Assembly (NCBI GenBank): GCA_947459215.1
Contig: CANHCQ010000020.1
Span: 1-64,000, forward strand
Length of the DNA: 64,000 nt
Source of the DNA: Phycisphaerales bacterium
Lineage (GTDB): Bacteria > Planctomycetota > Phycisphaerae > Phycisphaerales > UBA1924
Direction: 5' to 3'
The notes beneath the pieces are model-generated. The model made no database searches and had not been told where the DNA came from. It saw nothing but the letters and a program-made list of their open reading frames with translations. Within the stretch, counting starts at the first letter, position 1. Each line of letters opens with the position of its first letter. Of this stretch, positions 26,456 through 33,760 are shown piece after piece. The position numbers and the translations under genes are program-made.

Positions 26456-27178
26456 ATGCTAAAGAGATTGCTCTCAGCCTTCGCACGAAGACTGGCGCTT
26501 CCGCTGATTGCGTGGACAACGATTGGCCTTGCGTTCAATGTGGTTGTGTGCGCGTTTGGGAACACGCGTTTGATCTTGCCGTTCGGACCCGAGGCTCTCG
26601 CACCGGGCCCCAACCCCAAATGGACAGTAGCGATCGGAGAAAACTGGTTCCTCACCACGGCATTCAGTGCAACTCGACCGCCACAGAACTCGCAGACGTT
26701 TCGGCTTGAGGACGTTGATGCCCCGAAGCCGTATTGCCCTGCGTGGGCCGTCTGCGCGCAGATGCAAGCGGGTGAGTCGCCGCGGGGAACACTCTACACC
26801 GATACCCGCGTTGGCTGGCCGTTTCGATGTTTGCAGATGCGGGCGGCGCAGAATCAAGGCGTTGTGACAATTGCATCGACGCACTTGGATTGGCCGGCCA
26901 GCATGCCGCGAAACCGTGTTTACACATCGGTCGTTCCACTCGGCTTTGTTTGGACGGGCATCTTCGGTAACGGAGCGATGTTGCTCGTCGGTTTTCACGC
27001 CGTGCGTCTGGTGACACTCGGCGTCAAGCGTCTGCTGCGAATCGTGTTGCACGCCAATCGCCGGACAAGGGGCCTATGCCCCAACTGCTCCTACCCGATC
27101 GGAGTTTCCGGCTCATGCCCAGAGTGCGGTAGCCAAACGGCGAAACTCCATTCGGGCCAGATCGGCGGCAACCAATAG
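26456..27178 (+). CDS. Membrane protein with C-terminal zinc ribbon
   Basis: 240 residues: a membrane helix near the N-terminus (LALPLIAWTTIGLAFNVVVC), an extracytoplasmic middle part, a second helix (VPLGFVWTGIFGNGAMLLVG) and a C-terminal zinc ribbon CPNCSYPIGVSGSCPECG. The same CxxC-Y-(8-14)-CPECG ribbon appears at the N-terminus of two other small membrane proteins here (43906 and 44405). Function unknown. It follows the GT-repeat gene by 10 bp and is probably in the same operon. Confidence 0.6.
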   Translation: MLKRLLSAFARRLALPLIAWTTIGLAFNVVVCAFGNTRLILPFGPEALAPGPNPKWTVAIGENWFLTTAFSATRPPQNSQTFRLEDVDAPKPYCPAWAVCAQMQAGESPRGTLYTDTRVGWPFRCLQMRAAQNQGVVTIASTHLDWPASMPRNRVYTSVVPLGFVWTGIFGNGAMLLVGFHAVRLVTLGVKRLLRIVLHANRRTRGLCPNCSYPIGVSGSCPECGSQTAKLHSGQIGGNQ

Positions 27179-27255
27179 TCCCAGGGTCTCAGACTCCCCC
27201 GAGGCGTCCCCCGCCTTTTTACCCGCCTTCACTCGCCTCCCCGCCCTCACCGTCC

Positions 27256-27261
27256 GATAGT
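27256..27261 (+). promoter_or_regulatory. -10-like box GATAGT directly before the aminotransferase start
   Basis: GATAGT ends six bases before the ATG at 27268, and no Shine-Dalgarno is visible, so the mRNA may be leaderless. No clear -35 box at the expected distance. Confidence 0.35.
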
Positions 27262-27267
27262 TCTGGC

Positions 27268-28437
27268 ATGGGTCACGTCGAGATTCCACTTTCGCGTCCG
27301 GACATCACCAACCTCGAGGAGGAGATGGTCCTGCAGACGCTCCGCTCCGGGCGGCTTTCCATCGGCCCCATGGTCGAACGCTTCGAGACCGCCCTCACGG
27401 CACGCGTCGGCGTCCGCCACGCCGTTGCCGTCAACAGCGGCACCAGCGGCCTGCACCTCGTCATGAAGGCCCTCAACATCGGCCCCGGCGACGAGGTCAT
27501 CACCACGCCCTTCTCGTTCGTCGCCAGCAGCAATGCCATTCTCTTCGTCGGCGCGACGCCGGTCTTCGTCGATATCTGCCCCAAGACCCTGAACATGGAT
27601 CCAGCCCAGGTCGAGCGCAAGATCGGGCCACGGACCAAGGCGATCCTCGCCGTCGAGACCTTTGGCAATCCCGCGTACATGGACCAGTACGCCCAGATCG
27701 CGGCCCGCCACGAGATCGCGATGATCGAGGACTGCTGCGAAGCCCTCGGCGCGTTCCACAAGGGCCGCCAGGCCGGCACCTTCGGGCGCGCGGGCGTCTT
27801 TGGTTTCTACCCCAACAAGCAGATCACCACCGGCGAGGGCGGCATGATCGTCACCGACGACTCCCGCCTCGCCGAGATGTGCCGCTCCATGCGGAACCAA
27901 GGCCGCCCGCTCGGCCACTCGATGACCGGCGGCACCGCTCAGGGCTCGTGGCTCAAGCACGAACGCCTCGGATACAACTACCGCCTCAGCGAGATCAACT
28001 CCGCCCTGGGCGTCGCCCAGGTCCACCGCCTCGACGAGATCCTCGCCAAGCGTTCCAAGGTCGCCCAGGCCTACATCGAACGCCTCGGCGGGAACAAGCA
28101 CCTCATCATGCCGACGATCGACCCGGCGAGCGTGATGTCGTGGTTCGTCTTCGTCGTCCGCCTCGCCACCTCGTACACCGGCGTCGAGCGCGACCGGATC
28201 ATCAAGGGCCTGCGGAACCACGACGTCGGGGCCGGGGACTACTTCCCCTGCATCCACCTCCAGCCCTTCTATCGCGAACAGTTCGGCTTCGAGCCGGGGA
28301 TGTTCCCGATCGCCGAGACCGTCAGCCAGCGGACTATCGCTCTGCCGTTCTTTAACGACTTGTCGATGCGGGAGATCGATCTGGTGGCCCAGACGCTGGA
28401 AGTGATGCTCAGCCGCGAGAACCTGACTCGTTCCTAA
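27268..28437 (+). CDS. DegT/DnrJ/EryC1-family aminotransferase
   Basis: 389 residues, PLP-dependent aminotransferase of the sugar aminotransferase (DegT/StrS) class. The N-terminal motif IPLSRPDITNLEEE, NSGTSGLHL, the PLP-phosphate region and the Schiff-base Lys 184 (FYPNKQITTGEGG) are all present. Such enzymes add an amino group to a keto-sugar nucleotide, for LPS, glycans or antibiotics. No other sugar-nucleotide gene adjoins it, so the substrate cannot be named. The family also contains PLP enzymes of other function. Confidence 0.88.
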   Translation: MGHVEIPLSRPDITNLEEEMVLQTLRSGRLSIGPMVERFETALTARVGVRHAVAVNSGTSGLHLVMKALNIGPGDEVITTPFSFVASSNAILFVGATPVFVDICPKTLNMDPAQVERKIGPRTKAILAVETFGNPAYMDQYAQIAARHEIAMIEDCCEALGAFHKGRQAGTFGRAGVFGFYPNKQITTGEGGMIVTDDSRLAEMCRSMRNQGRPLGHSMTGGTAQGSWLKHERLGYNYRLSEINSALGVAQVHRLDEILAKRSKVAQAYIERLGGNKHLIMPTIDPASVMSWFVFVVRLATSYTGVERDRIIKGLRNHDVGAGDYFPCIHLQPFYREQFGFEPGMFPIAETVSQRTIALPFFNDLSMREIDLVAQTLEVMLSRENLTRS

Positions 28438-28452
28438 CCGCCTGACGCCCCC

Positions 28453-28473
28453 CCCCTTCCCGGAGGGAAGGGG
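28453..28473 (+). terminator. GC-rich hairpin after the aminotransferase gene
   Basis: Perfect 9-bp stem (28453-28461 with 28465-28473), loop GGA, 15 bases past the stop codon and inside a C9 run context. No T tract follows, so it may be a REP-like palindrome or an mRNA-end stabiliser rather than a true intrinsic terminator. Confidence 0.4.
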
Positions 28474-28642
28474 CAGGGGGAAGGGTTGATTTGGCTCGCA
28501 GAACCGCGACCCGCTCCGGCTCAGCGAGTCGCATCTCTTCCCTTTCCCTCCTCACCTCTCCCGCCTATCATCCTGACCCACCGCCGACCGTCCCGGGCAA
28601 CTGCCGGACGCGGGAGCGGCGGCTTGATTCAGGATTCCTCCA

Positions 28643-28918
28643 ATGGCCAAGACCTGTTTTTTCACCGGCAAGAAGAAGAGCATGGGCATGAAGCGGGCTT
28701 GGCGCGGCCAGGCCGTCGCCAAGGGCGGCTTCGGTCTCAAGCCCACCGGCATCACTCGGCGTGACTTCAAGCCGAATCTGCAGGAAGTCGTCGCCGTCGT
28801 CGACGGCCGCACCCAGCGCGTCCTCGTCAGCACCAAGGCCATCCGCTCCGGCCTGGTCGTCAAGGCCCTCAAGCGCAAGTACGGCTACACCCGCCAGCAG
28901 AAGCAGGCCGCCAACTGA
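28643..28918 (+). CDS. rpmB: Ribosomal protein bL28
   Basis: 91 residues. The N-terminal MAKTCFFTGKKKSMGMK and the central NLQEVVAVVDGRTQRVLVST are characteristic of bL28 of the large ribosomal subunit. The usual length is 60-90 residues. An own promoter is likely as the preceding gap is 205 bp; a strong terminator follows. Confidence 0.92.
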   Translation: MAKTCFFTGKKKSMGMKRAWRGQAVAKGGFGLKPTGITRRDFKPNLQEVVAVVDGRTQRVLVSTKAIRSGLVVKALKRKYGYTRQQKQAAN

Positions 28919-28945
28919 GCCCGATTGCCAATCTGAGCATCCAAG

Positions 28946-28971
28946 CCCCGACGATCTCGTCGGGGTTTTTG
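28946..28971 (+). terminator. Rho-independent terminator of rpmB
   Basis: Stem ccccgacg/cgtcgggg (28946-28953 with 28958-28965), loop ATCT, then TTTTT. It lies 27 bp after the rpmB stop. Confidence 0.9.
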
Positions 28972-28988
28972 TTTGTGCCAAAGAGCCC

Positions 28989-29101
28989 CAGTGGCACCGG
29001 CCTCGGGCCGGTCAACGAACCAGGCCTGGCATCACCATCAGCGGAACCGTTCGAAGGTGGGTCAAAAAACAAAGCAGACCGGCCGGAGGCCGGTCCCACT
29101 G
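28989..29101. repeat. Inverted pair of the GACCGGCC repeat, copies A and B
   Basis: Copy A (28989-29013) and copy B (29077-29101) are reverse complements at 23 of 25 positions and lie 63 bp apart. Each copy is itself palindromic (gaccggccggaggccggtc core, flanked by CCCACTG). Three more copies are at 30937-30961, 33185-33212 and 33260-33287. The pair lies between rpmB and mcsA. Confidence 0.8.
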
Positions 29102-29165
29102 TTTGGGGACAGGCGCAGATCCCACTGGTTTAGAAGGCACGAATCGAGTACGCTGCAGGTGCCCC

Positions 29166-29759
29166 ATGAAGTGCGACCGCTGCGACAACGACGCCACTGT
29201 CCACGAAGTCACCGTCCGCAGCGGCGTGAAGGTTGAGAAGCACCTCTGCGAAGCCTGCGCCGCCGGCGAGGGCATCGCGGGCGCATCACTCGGCGAACTG
29301 CTGACCAAGTTCATGACCCAGGACGCCGAGGTCGGCGCCAAGCCCAAGCACGTGCACAAGCCGCGGATCGCCGCGTGCCCCGGCTGCGGCTTCACGTTCG
29401 ATCAGTTCCGCCAGGCCGGCCTGCTCGGCTGCCCCGCGTGCTACAAGGCGTTCGAAGCGCTGCTGACCCCGCTGATCGAGCGTGCCCACGAGGGCGCGAC
29501 CCAGCACGCCGGCAAGGTGCCCAAGCGGATCGCGGCCCGTGCCGCGGGACGCGAGGACGAAGCCGCAACCGAGGCGGCCCTCGCCCGCGCCCAGATCCGC
29601 GAACGCCAGGAACGCCTGAAAGTTCTCCAACGTCAACTCGACGAGGCCGTCCGCGGCGAGCAGTACGAACTCGCCGCCCGGCTCCGCGATCAGATCCGCA
29701 AGGTCGACATCACCATCATCCCCAAACCCAAGGGAGTGCAGGAACGCTCCGAGCCCTGA
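29166..29759 (+). CDS. mcsA: McsA, activator of the protein-arginine kinase
   Basis: 197 residues with two zinc-binding CxxC pairs, first CDRC...CEAC (N-terminus), then CPGC...CPAC (about residues 74-98), and a C-terminal UVR-like motif (LDEAVRGEQYELAARLRDQI). This is the McsA layout. In Firmicutes McsA binds and activates McsB and is part of the heat-shock control of ClpC. Start is the ATG at 29166; the open frame extends far upstream through rpmB and the repeat pair without protein character. mcsB follows 34 bp later. Confidence 0.88.
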   Translation: MKCDRCDNDATVHEVTVRSGVKVEKHLCEACAAGEGIAGASLGELLTKFMTQDAEVGAKPKHVHKPRIAACPGCGFTFDQFRQAGLLGCPACYKAFEALLTPLIERAHEGATQHAGKVPKRIAARAAGREDEAATEAALARAQIRERQERLKVLQRQLDEAVRGEQYELAARLRDQIRKVDITIIPKPKGVQERSEP

Positions 29760-29793
29760 CGCTCGCGACCTCGCTCTTGCAATCGCCCAGCAC

Positions 29794-30933
29794 ATGGTCA
29801 ACCGCCCCGACAACCCCGCACCGCCTCCCGGCGGCCAGCCCGACCCCGCGGCCGGGTTCGCGGTCACCGAGTGGCTCAGCGACTCCGGCGGCTCCAGCGA
29901 TGTCGTGATCTCGTCGCGCGTGCGGCTGGCCCGCAACCTCGCCGGTCACCCGTTCGTGCACAAGGCCACCCGCGACGAGCGCGAGGCCGTGCTCCAGACC
30001 TGCCGCGACTGGATCCTGTCCACCAAACTCTCCGAGCGGATCATGTGGGTCGACCTGCATGAGTCACCGGCGATCGAGCGGAACCTCTTGGTCGAGCGCC
30101 ATCTGATCTCCAAGCAGCACGCCAAAGGCAAGCCGGCCCCCACCGCCGGAACACCCGTCGCCGCCGCCGAAGAGCCCCGCGGCGTCGCGATCTCGATTCC
30201 CGACGAGCGCCTGTCGATCATGGTGAACGAGGAGGACCACCTCCGCGTGCAGATGATCCGTGCCGGCCTCGCGCTCGACGCTTGCTGGGAGGCCGCCAGC
30301 GCGATTGACGACAAGATCGAGGCCGGGCTGGACTACGCCTTCAGCCCCAAGTTCGGCTACCTCACCGCGTGTCCCACGAACGTCGGCACCGGCATGCGTA
30401 TGAGCGTGATGCTCCACCTGCCGGCCCTCAAGATCACCGGCGATATCGACAAAGTGAAGCGGGCCGCGACGGACATGAACCTCGCCGTCCGCGGCTTCTT
30501 CGGCGAGGGCAGCGACGCCGTCGGCGACCTGTACCAGATCTCCAACCAGACAACACTCGGAAAGCCCGAAGGCGCGATTCTGACTGACCTGCAGGACGCG
30601 ATCATCCCGGAGGTCGTGCAGTACGAGCGGGTGGCTCGGCGCAACCTGCTGGGCAAACGCCGCGTCGCACTCGAGGATCAGGTCTATCGCGCTCTCGGCT
30701 GCCTGCGCCACGCCCGCATGATCGGCGCCGACGAGGCGATGCAACTGCTCAGCCTCGTCCGCCTCGGCGTCGTGCTGGGGTTGATCGACGAGGTAAACGC
30801 CAAGGCCGCGAGCTTGCTGTGGCTCTTGGTGCAGCCAGCCCACCTGCAACGTGTGGTCGGCCGCGACTTGGATCAGGAACACCGCCGCATCGAGCGGGCG
30901 ACCTTGATCCGCGACCGCCTCCGCGGGACGTAA
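29794..30933 (+). CDS. mcsB: McsB, protein-arginine kinase
   Basis: 379-residue ATP:guanido phosphotransferase family member. Motifs are VVISSRVRLARNLAGHPFVH near the N-terminus and the active-site loop with Cys 193 (ACPTNVGTGMRMSVMLHLP). McsB phosphorylates arginines of misfolded proteins so that ClpCP degrades them. The paired McsA gene upstream supports this role over a metabolic guanidino kinase. An insertion (HAKGKPAPTAGTPVAAAEEP) lengthens one loop. ClpC and CtsR are not in the window, but two ClpP genes are. Confidence 0.88.
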   Translation: MVNRPDNPAPPPGGQPDPAAGFAVTEWLSDSGGSSDVVISSRVRLARNLAGHPFVHKATRDEREAVLQTCRDWILSTKLSERIMWVDLHESPAIERNLLVERHLISKQHAKGKPAPTAGTPVAAAEEPRGVAISIPDERLSIMVNEEDHLRVQMIRAGLALDACWEAASAIDDKIEAGLDYAFSPKFGYLTACPTNVGTGMRMSVMLHLPALKITGDIDKVKRAATDMNLAVRGFFGEGSDAVGDLYQISNQTTLGKPEGAILTDLQDAIIPEVVQYERVARRNLLGKRRVALEDQVYRALGCLRHARMIGADEAMQLLSLVRLGVVLGLIDEVNAKAASLLWLLVQPAHLQRVVGRDLDQEHRRIERATLIRDRLRGT

Positions 30934-30936
30934 GCC

Positions 30937-30961
30937 GACCGGCTGGAAGCCGGTCCCACGG
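30937..30961. repeat. GACCGGCC repeat, copy C
   Basis: Palindrome gaccggct-gga-agccggtc plus the family's CCCAC flank. It fills the 29-bp gap between the convergent stops of mcsB (30933) and the deacetylase gene (30963), and could act as a bidirectional transcription barrier. Confidence 0.7.
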
Positions 30962-30962
30962 A

Positions 30963-31736
30963 CTACAGGCTGTTGTACGAGATCAACTCGATCCGCCCTC
31001 TCGCCCGCTTCTCCCACGGCGTGTCCATCAATTCCTCTTCGCGGCGGAAGATCGGGTCATCCGATCCCGGGTGCACCATCAGCTCGACCGTTCGTGCGCT
31101 GGGCACGTTGGGCAAGAGATCGTGGTAAATCCAGAACCACGTGAAGAGATCCGTGCATCGCGTGCGGGGCGAGGACCAGCGAAGGCCCATGTCCCAGAGC
31201 TTCTTCTTCGCCCGTTGCTTCACGCCGCCGACCAGCGGGTCGGTCGGGTGATAGAGATTCATCGTGGTTCGCACGCGACGGATGCCGGTGGCACGCTGCA
31301 CGCGCTTGAGCACCTTGAAGAGCGGCGCATGCGTGTGCACGTGATGGTGGCTGTCGAGATGGCTGATCGCTACGCCGTGCGGGGCGAGAAGCGAACGGAC
31401 TTTCTCGATCTGCGCGATCCACTCCCGCTCCACCGCGGCGAGCAGCGACGGCGTGTACGCCGCGTCGCGGGCCTTGCGGGCGAAGCCGCCCTGATCGTTC
31501 AGGAGCGGGCTCAGCGCGTCATCTCGCGTGATCGGCACGAGGTCGGTCAGGTTCATGTGCACGCCGAACGAGCAGCCGGGCAGATCTTTCGCCCGACGGC
31601 ACGCGTCCTCGACCGCCGGTCCCGCAGCCATGATCGTGGCGCTGGTCAGCCGCCCACGCGACATCAGCCCGAAGATCGCGTCGTTCACGCGCTGCGAGAG
31701 GCCCAGATCGTCAGCGTTGATGATGACTCGGGTCAT
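30963..31736 (-). CDS. YdjC/ChbG-family carbohydrate deacetylase
   Basis: 257 residues. The metal-binding motifs of the family are present: IINADDLGLS at the N-terminus, FGVHMNLTD, and SHLDSHHHVHTHAPLF. Members remove acetyl groups from N-acetylated oligosaccharides (ChbG on chitooligosaccharides) or act in hopanoid synthesis (HpnK). The ATG at 31736 starts just before the first motif; a GTG six codons upstream is also possible. The next gene on the same strand lies beyond a large inverted repeat, so it may be transcribed separately. Confidence 0.8.
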   Translation of the reverse strand: MTRVIINADDLGLSQRVNDAIFGLMSRGRLTSATIMAAGPAVEDACRRAKDLPGCSFGVHMNLTDLVPITRDDALSPLLNDQGGFARKARDAAYTPSLLAAVEREWIAQIEKVRSLLAPHGVAISHLDSHHHVHTHAPLFKVLKRVQRATGIRRVRTTMNLYHPTDPLVGGVKQRAKKKLWDMGLRWSSPRTRCTDLFTWFWIYHDLLPNVPSARTVELMVHPGSDDPIFRREEELMDTPWEKRARGRIELISYNSL

Positions 31737-31744
31737 GGTTGGGG

Positions 31745-31968
31745 GATTCACCACAGAGACGCAGAGACACAGAGAGGACGAAGAGAGAAGATTTTTTAAC
31801 TCAAAGAGCTCAAAGTGCTCGAAGGGTACAAGGCATTTCGTACCCGGGACCTTTTACTCACTCCACACAAAGAGTCTTCACACAGAGTATTCCTCTTTCG
31901 ATCCTTGAGCCCTTCGAGCCCTTTGAGTTGAATTCTCTTCTCTGCGTCTCTGTGCCTCCGTGGTGAAA
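31745..31968. repeat. Large nested inverted repeat of CACAGAG-type units
   Basis: Outer arms (31745-31774 and 31932-31968) read caccacagagacgcagag and its imperfect reverse complement. Inside them are a second inverted pair, aactcaaagagctcaaag (from 31799) against ccctttgagtt (to about 31929). The 224-bp block fills the gap between two minus-strand genes. Related outer-arm sequences occur at 47429-47462/47551-47581 and, in a CGCGGAGAA version, at 49806-49833. Confidence 0.7.
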
Positions 31969-31971
31969 TCC

Positions 31972-33117
31972 CTACGGGGTCATCAACAGCATGTCGCTCG
32001 TCGCGTGCGTCAACGTCCACTTCGTTGCGTCGGTCATCGGTGCCGTGGGCGCGGGTCGGAAGAGCACCCGAAGCCCGCCCGCGTGCACGAGACCGAAGCC
32101 CTTGCAGATCGCGTCGAAGTCCGCATCGAACACTTGGAACTCGGTGACATCGACGCGGCCCATCTCGCTGGGAAGGTCGCCGTCGCCGCGATCGGTGCGG
32201 AAGTGCCCAAGAGTGAAGAGGACGAGATCCCGCTTGTTGTCGCGGCTCGGGTTCACAAGGAAGTAATCGAGCAGTGCGCCAACCACGATCTGGCCCAAGC
32301 CGTGCTGCGTTGCATCCAGAACGGAACGCTTCAGCAGGGCATACCCGGTGAGCGTTCCTCCCTCGTAGACCTCGAGGCCCTTGACGCGCCGGTACTTCAT
32401 CGCCCAGTTCAGTGTCCGCGCATCGCGCGGGAAACGACTGAGCGCACCCGGCTGCGTGGCGGCCTGGTCGACCAACGCATCGAGCGTCGGCGAGAAGGTC
32501 GATACGGGCTTGAACGTCAAGCGCGAGGGCTTGGCGGTCGCGCCCTTTGTCGCGTAGAGAAGCTTGGCGGCAACCGAAGCGAACGGCGCGGCGACCGCGG
32601 CGAGTGCCGCGTTCTTGAACGCTTTGCGGGCCGGGCCGACGCCGCTGTTGAAGGCGACCCATCGCTTCAAGGGGCCAATCTCCTTGAGCCCGGCGGCCTT
32701 GTACAGCTTCTGTGCATCCGCGCTCGGTCCGCCGCAGGCCAGCAGCGACTTGCAGCGGGCCACGCCCTGCAGCATGATCACGCCGCCGATGCCCGATGAC
32801 CGGTGCTGCTCGGCGAGGAAGAAGCCGTCCATCCAGAAGGTGCGGAAGTCTTTCTTGCCCCCCGTGCCGTCGAAGATCTCGCCCGGCCCGGCGTAGAACC
32901 CGAGCCGCCCCACCACCGTGGGCTTCTGGCCCTCTCGCTCCTCGACCGCGAGCAGGATGGCGAGATCGGTGGGCTGCGCGAACGGATTCTCACGGAGCAT
33001 GCGGGCCCAGGTCGCGTCGTTGCGCGCGATGTAGCCGTGCGGATCGTCGAAGCGATTCGTCAGGCCGTCATCGCCGATGTCGGCAACGGTGAGAGCTTGG
33101 ACGCGGAGTGAACCCAT
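31972..33117 (-). CDS. GNAT-like acetyltransferase
   Basis: 381 residues. The N-terminal half has a GNAT-like core (VVGRLGFYAGPGEIFDG, then HRSSGIGGVIMLQGVARCKS, resembling the acyl-CoA loop with R-S-S-G-I-G-G). A second, related fold may follow in the C-terminal half (YEGGTLTGYALLKRSV). Substrate unknown; it lies after the VOC/FkbH/ACP genes on the same strand and could act on the same metabolite. Start is ATG 33117; an ATG at 33177 in the same frame is an alternative. Confidence 0.55.
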   Translation of the reverse strand: MGSLRVQALTVADIGDDGLTNRFDDPHGYIARNDATWARMLRENPFAQPTDLAILLAVEEREGQKPTVVGRLGFYAGPGEIFDGTGGKKDFRTFWMDGFFLAEQHRSSGIGGVIMLQGVARCKSLLACGGPSADAQKLYKAAGLKEIGPLKRWVAFNSGVGPARKAFKNAALAAVAAPFASVAAKLLYATKGATAKPSRLTFKPVSTFSPTLDALVDQAATQPGALSRFPRDARTLNWAMKYRRVKGLEVYEGGTLTGYALLKRSVLDATQHGLGQIVVGALLDYFLVNPSRDNKRDLVLFTLGHFRTDRGDGDLPSEMGRVDVTEFQVFDADFDAICKGFGLVHAGGLRVLFRPAPTAPMTDATKWTLTHATSDMLLMTP

Positions 33118-33184
33118 GGAGATGTTGTATCGGGTGAATGCGGCAGACTCTTGGAATCCCCAGACTTCATGGGACATCAACTTT

Positions 33185-33287
33185 CACCAGTGGGACCGGC
33201 CTCCGGCCGGTCTTCAGCGACGAACGTCTCCCCGTTTGTTCCAGACCATGATGCAGACCGACCGGCCGGAGGCCGGTCCCACTGGTG
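33185..33287. repeat. GACCGGCC repeat, perfect inverted pair D/E
   Basis: Arms 33185-33212 and 33260-33287 are exact 28-bp reverse complements with a 47-bp loop. Same family as the pair after rpmB. The pair lies between the VOC and GNAT genes, both on the minus strand. Confidence 0.85.
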
Positions 33288-33304
33288 CTGACGACGGTTT
33301 CGAG

Positions 33305-33760
33305 TCAGCGCCGAAGCGAGTCCTCAACCAACTCAAACAGCCCTAGATTCGCCGAGAAAAACCACGCGATCCGCCGATCCCCGAACGCCGTCGCCGGCGC
33401 GGGCTTGGCGATCTGCATCAGGCCCTTGGCCTTCGCGCTCGCCGCGGCGGCCTCAATATCAGGCACGCTGTAGCAGATATGAGCGAGCTTGATGCCCTTG
33501 GCCAGCGAGTTGTTCACCGGCGACTCGGGTGCGGTGGGCTCGATGAACTCGATGCACACGCCCTCCACATCCACGAACGCAACCCGCACTTTCTGGATCG
33601 GATCGTGGACCACTTCGATGTTCGGCACACCCATCGCCGTCGCCGCGGCCTGGATCGACTTCACCACCATGCCGACATGATGCACCCTGGCACCGTCGCC
33701 GAACAGGCTCGCCTGCTCGTGCTTCACCTCGCCGCCCTTGGCTGGAACAACATCAGGCAT
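33305..33760 (-). CDS. VOC (glyoxalase-like) family protein
   Basis: 151 residues with two beta-alpha-beta-beta-beta modules starting RVHHVGMVVKSIQ and KLAHICYSVPDIEAA, the pattern of methylmalonyl-CoA epimerase-like VOC proteins, including the metal-ligand positions His (HHVG), His (AHICY) and Glu (GLFELVE). It likely epimerises or isomerises an acyl thioester; with a neighbouring ACP that could be an ACP-bound acid. ATG 33760 overlaps the FkbH-like gene by 8 bp. The upstream in-frame extension is Arg-rich and non-coding. Confidence 0.78.
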   Translation of the reverse strand: MPDVVPAKGGEVKHEQASLFGDGARVHHVGMVVKSIQAAATAMGVPNIEVVHDPIQKVRVAFVDVEGVCIEFIEPTAPESPVNNSLAKGIKLAHICYSVPDIEAAAASAKAKGLMQIAKPAPATAFGDRRIAWFFSANLGLFELVEDSLRR

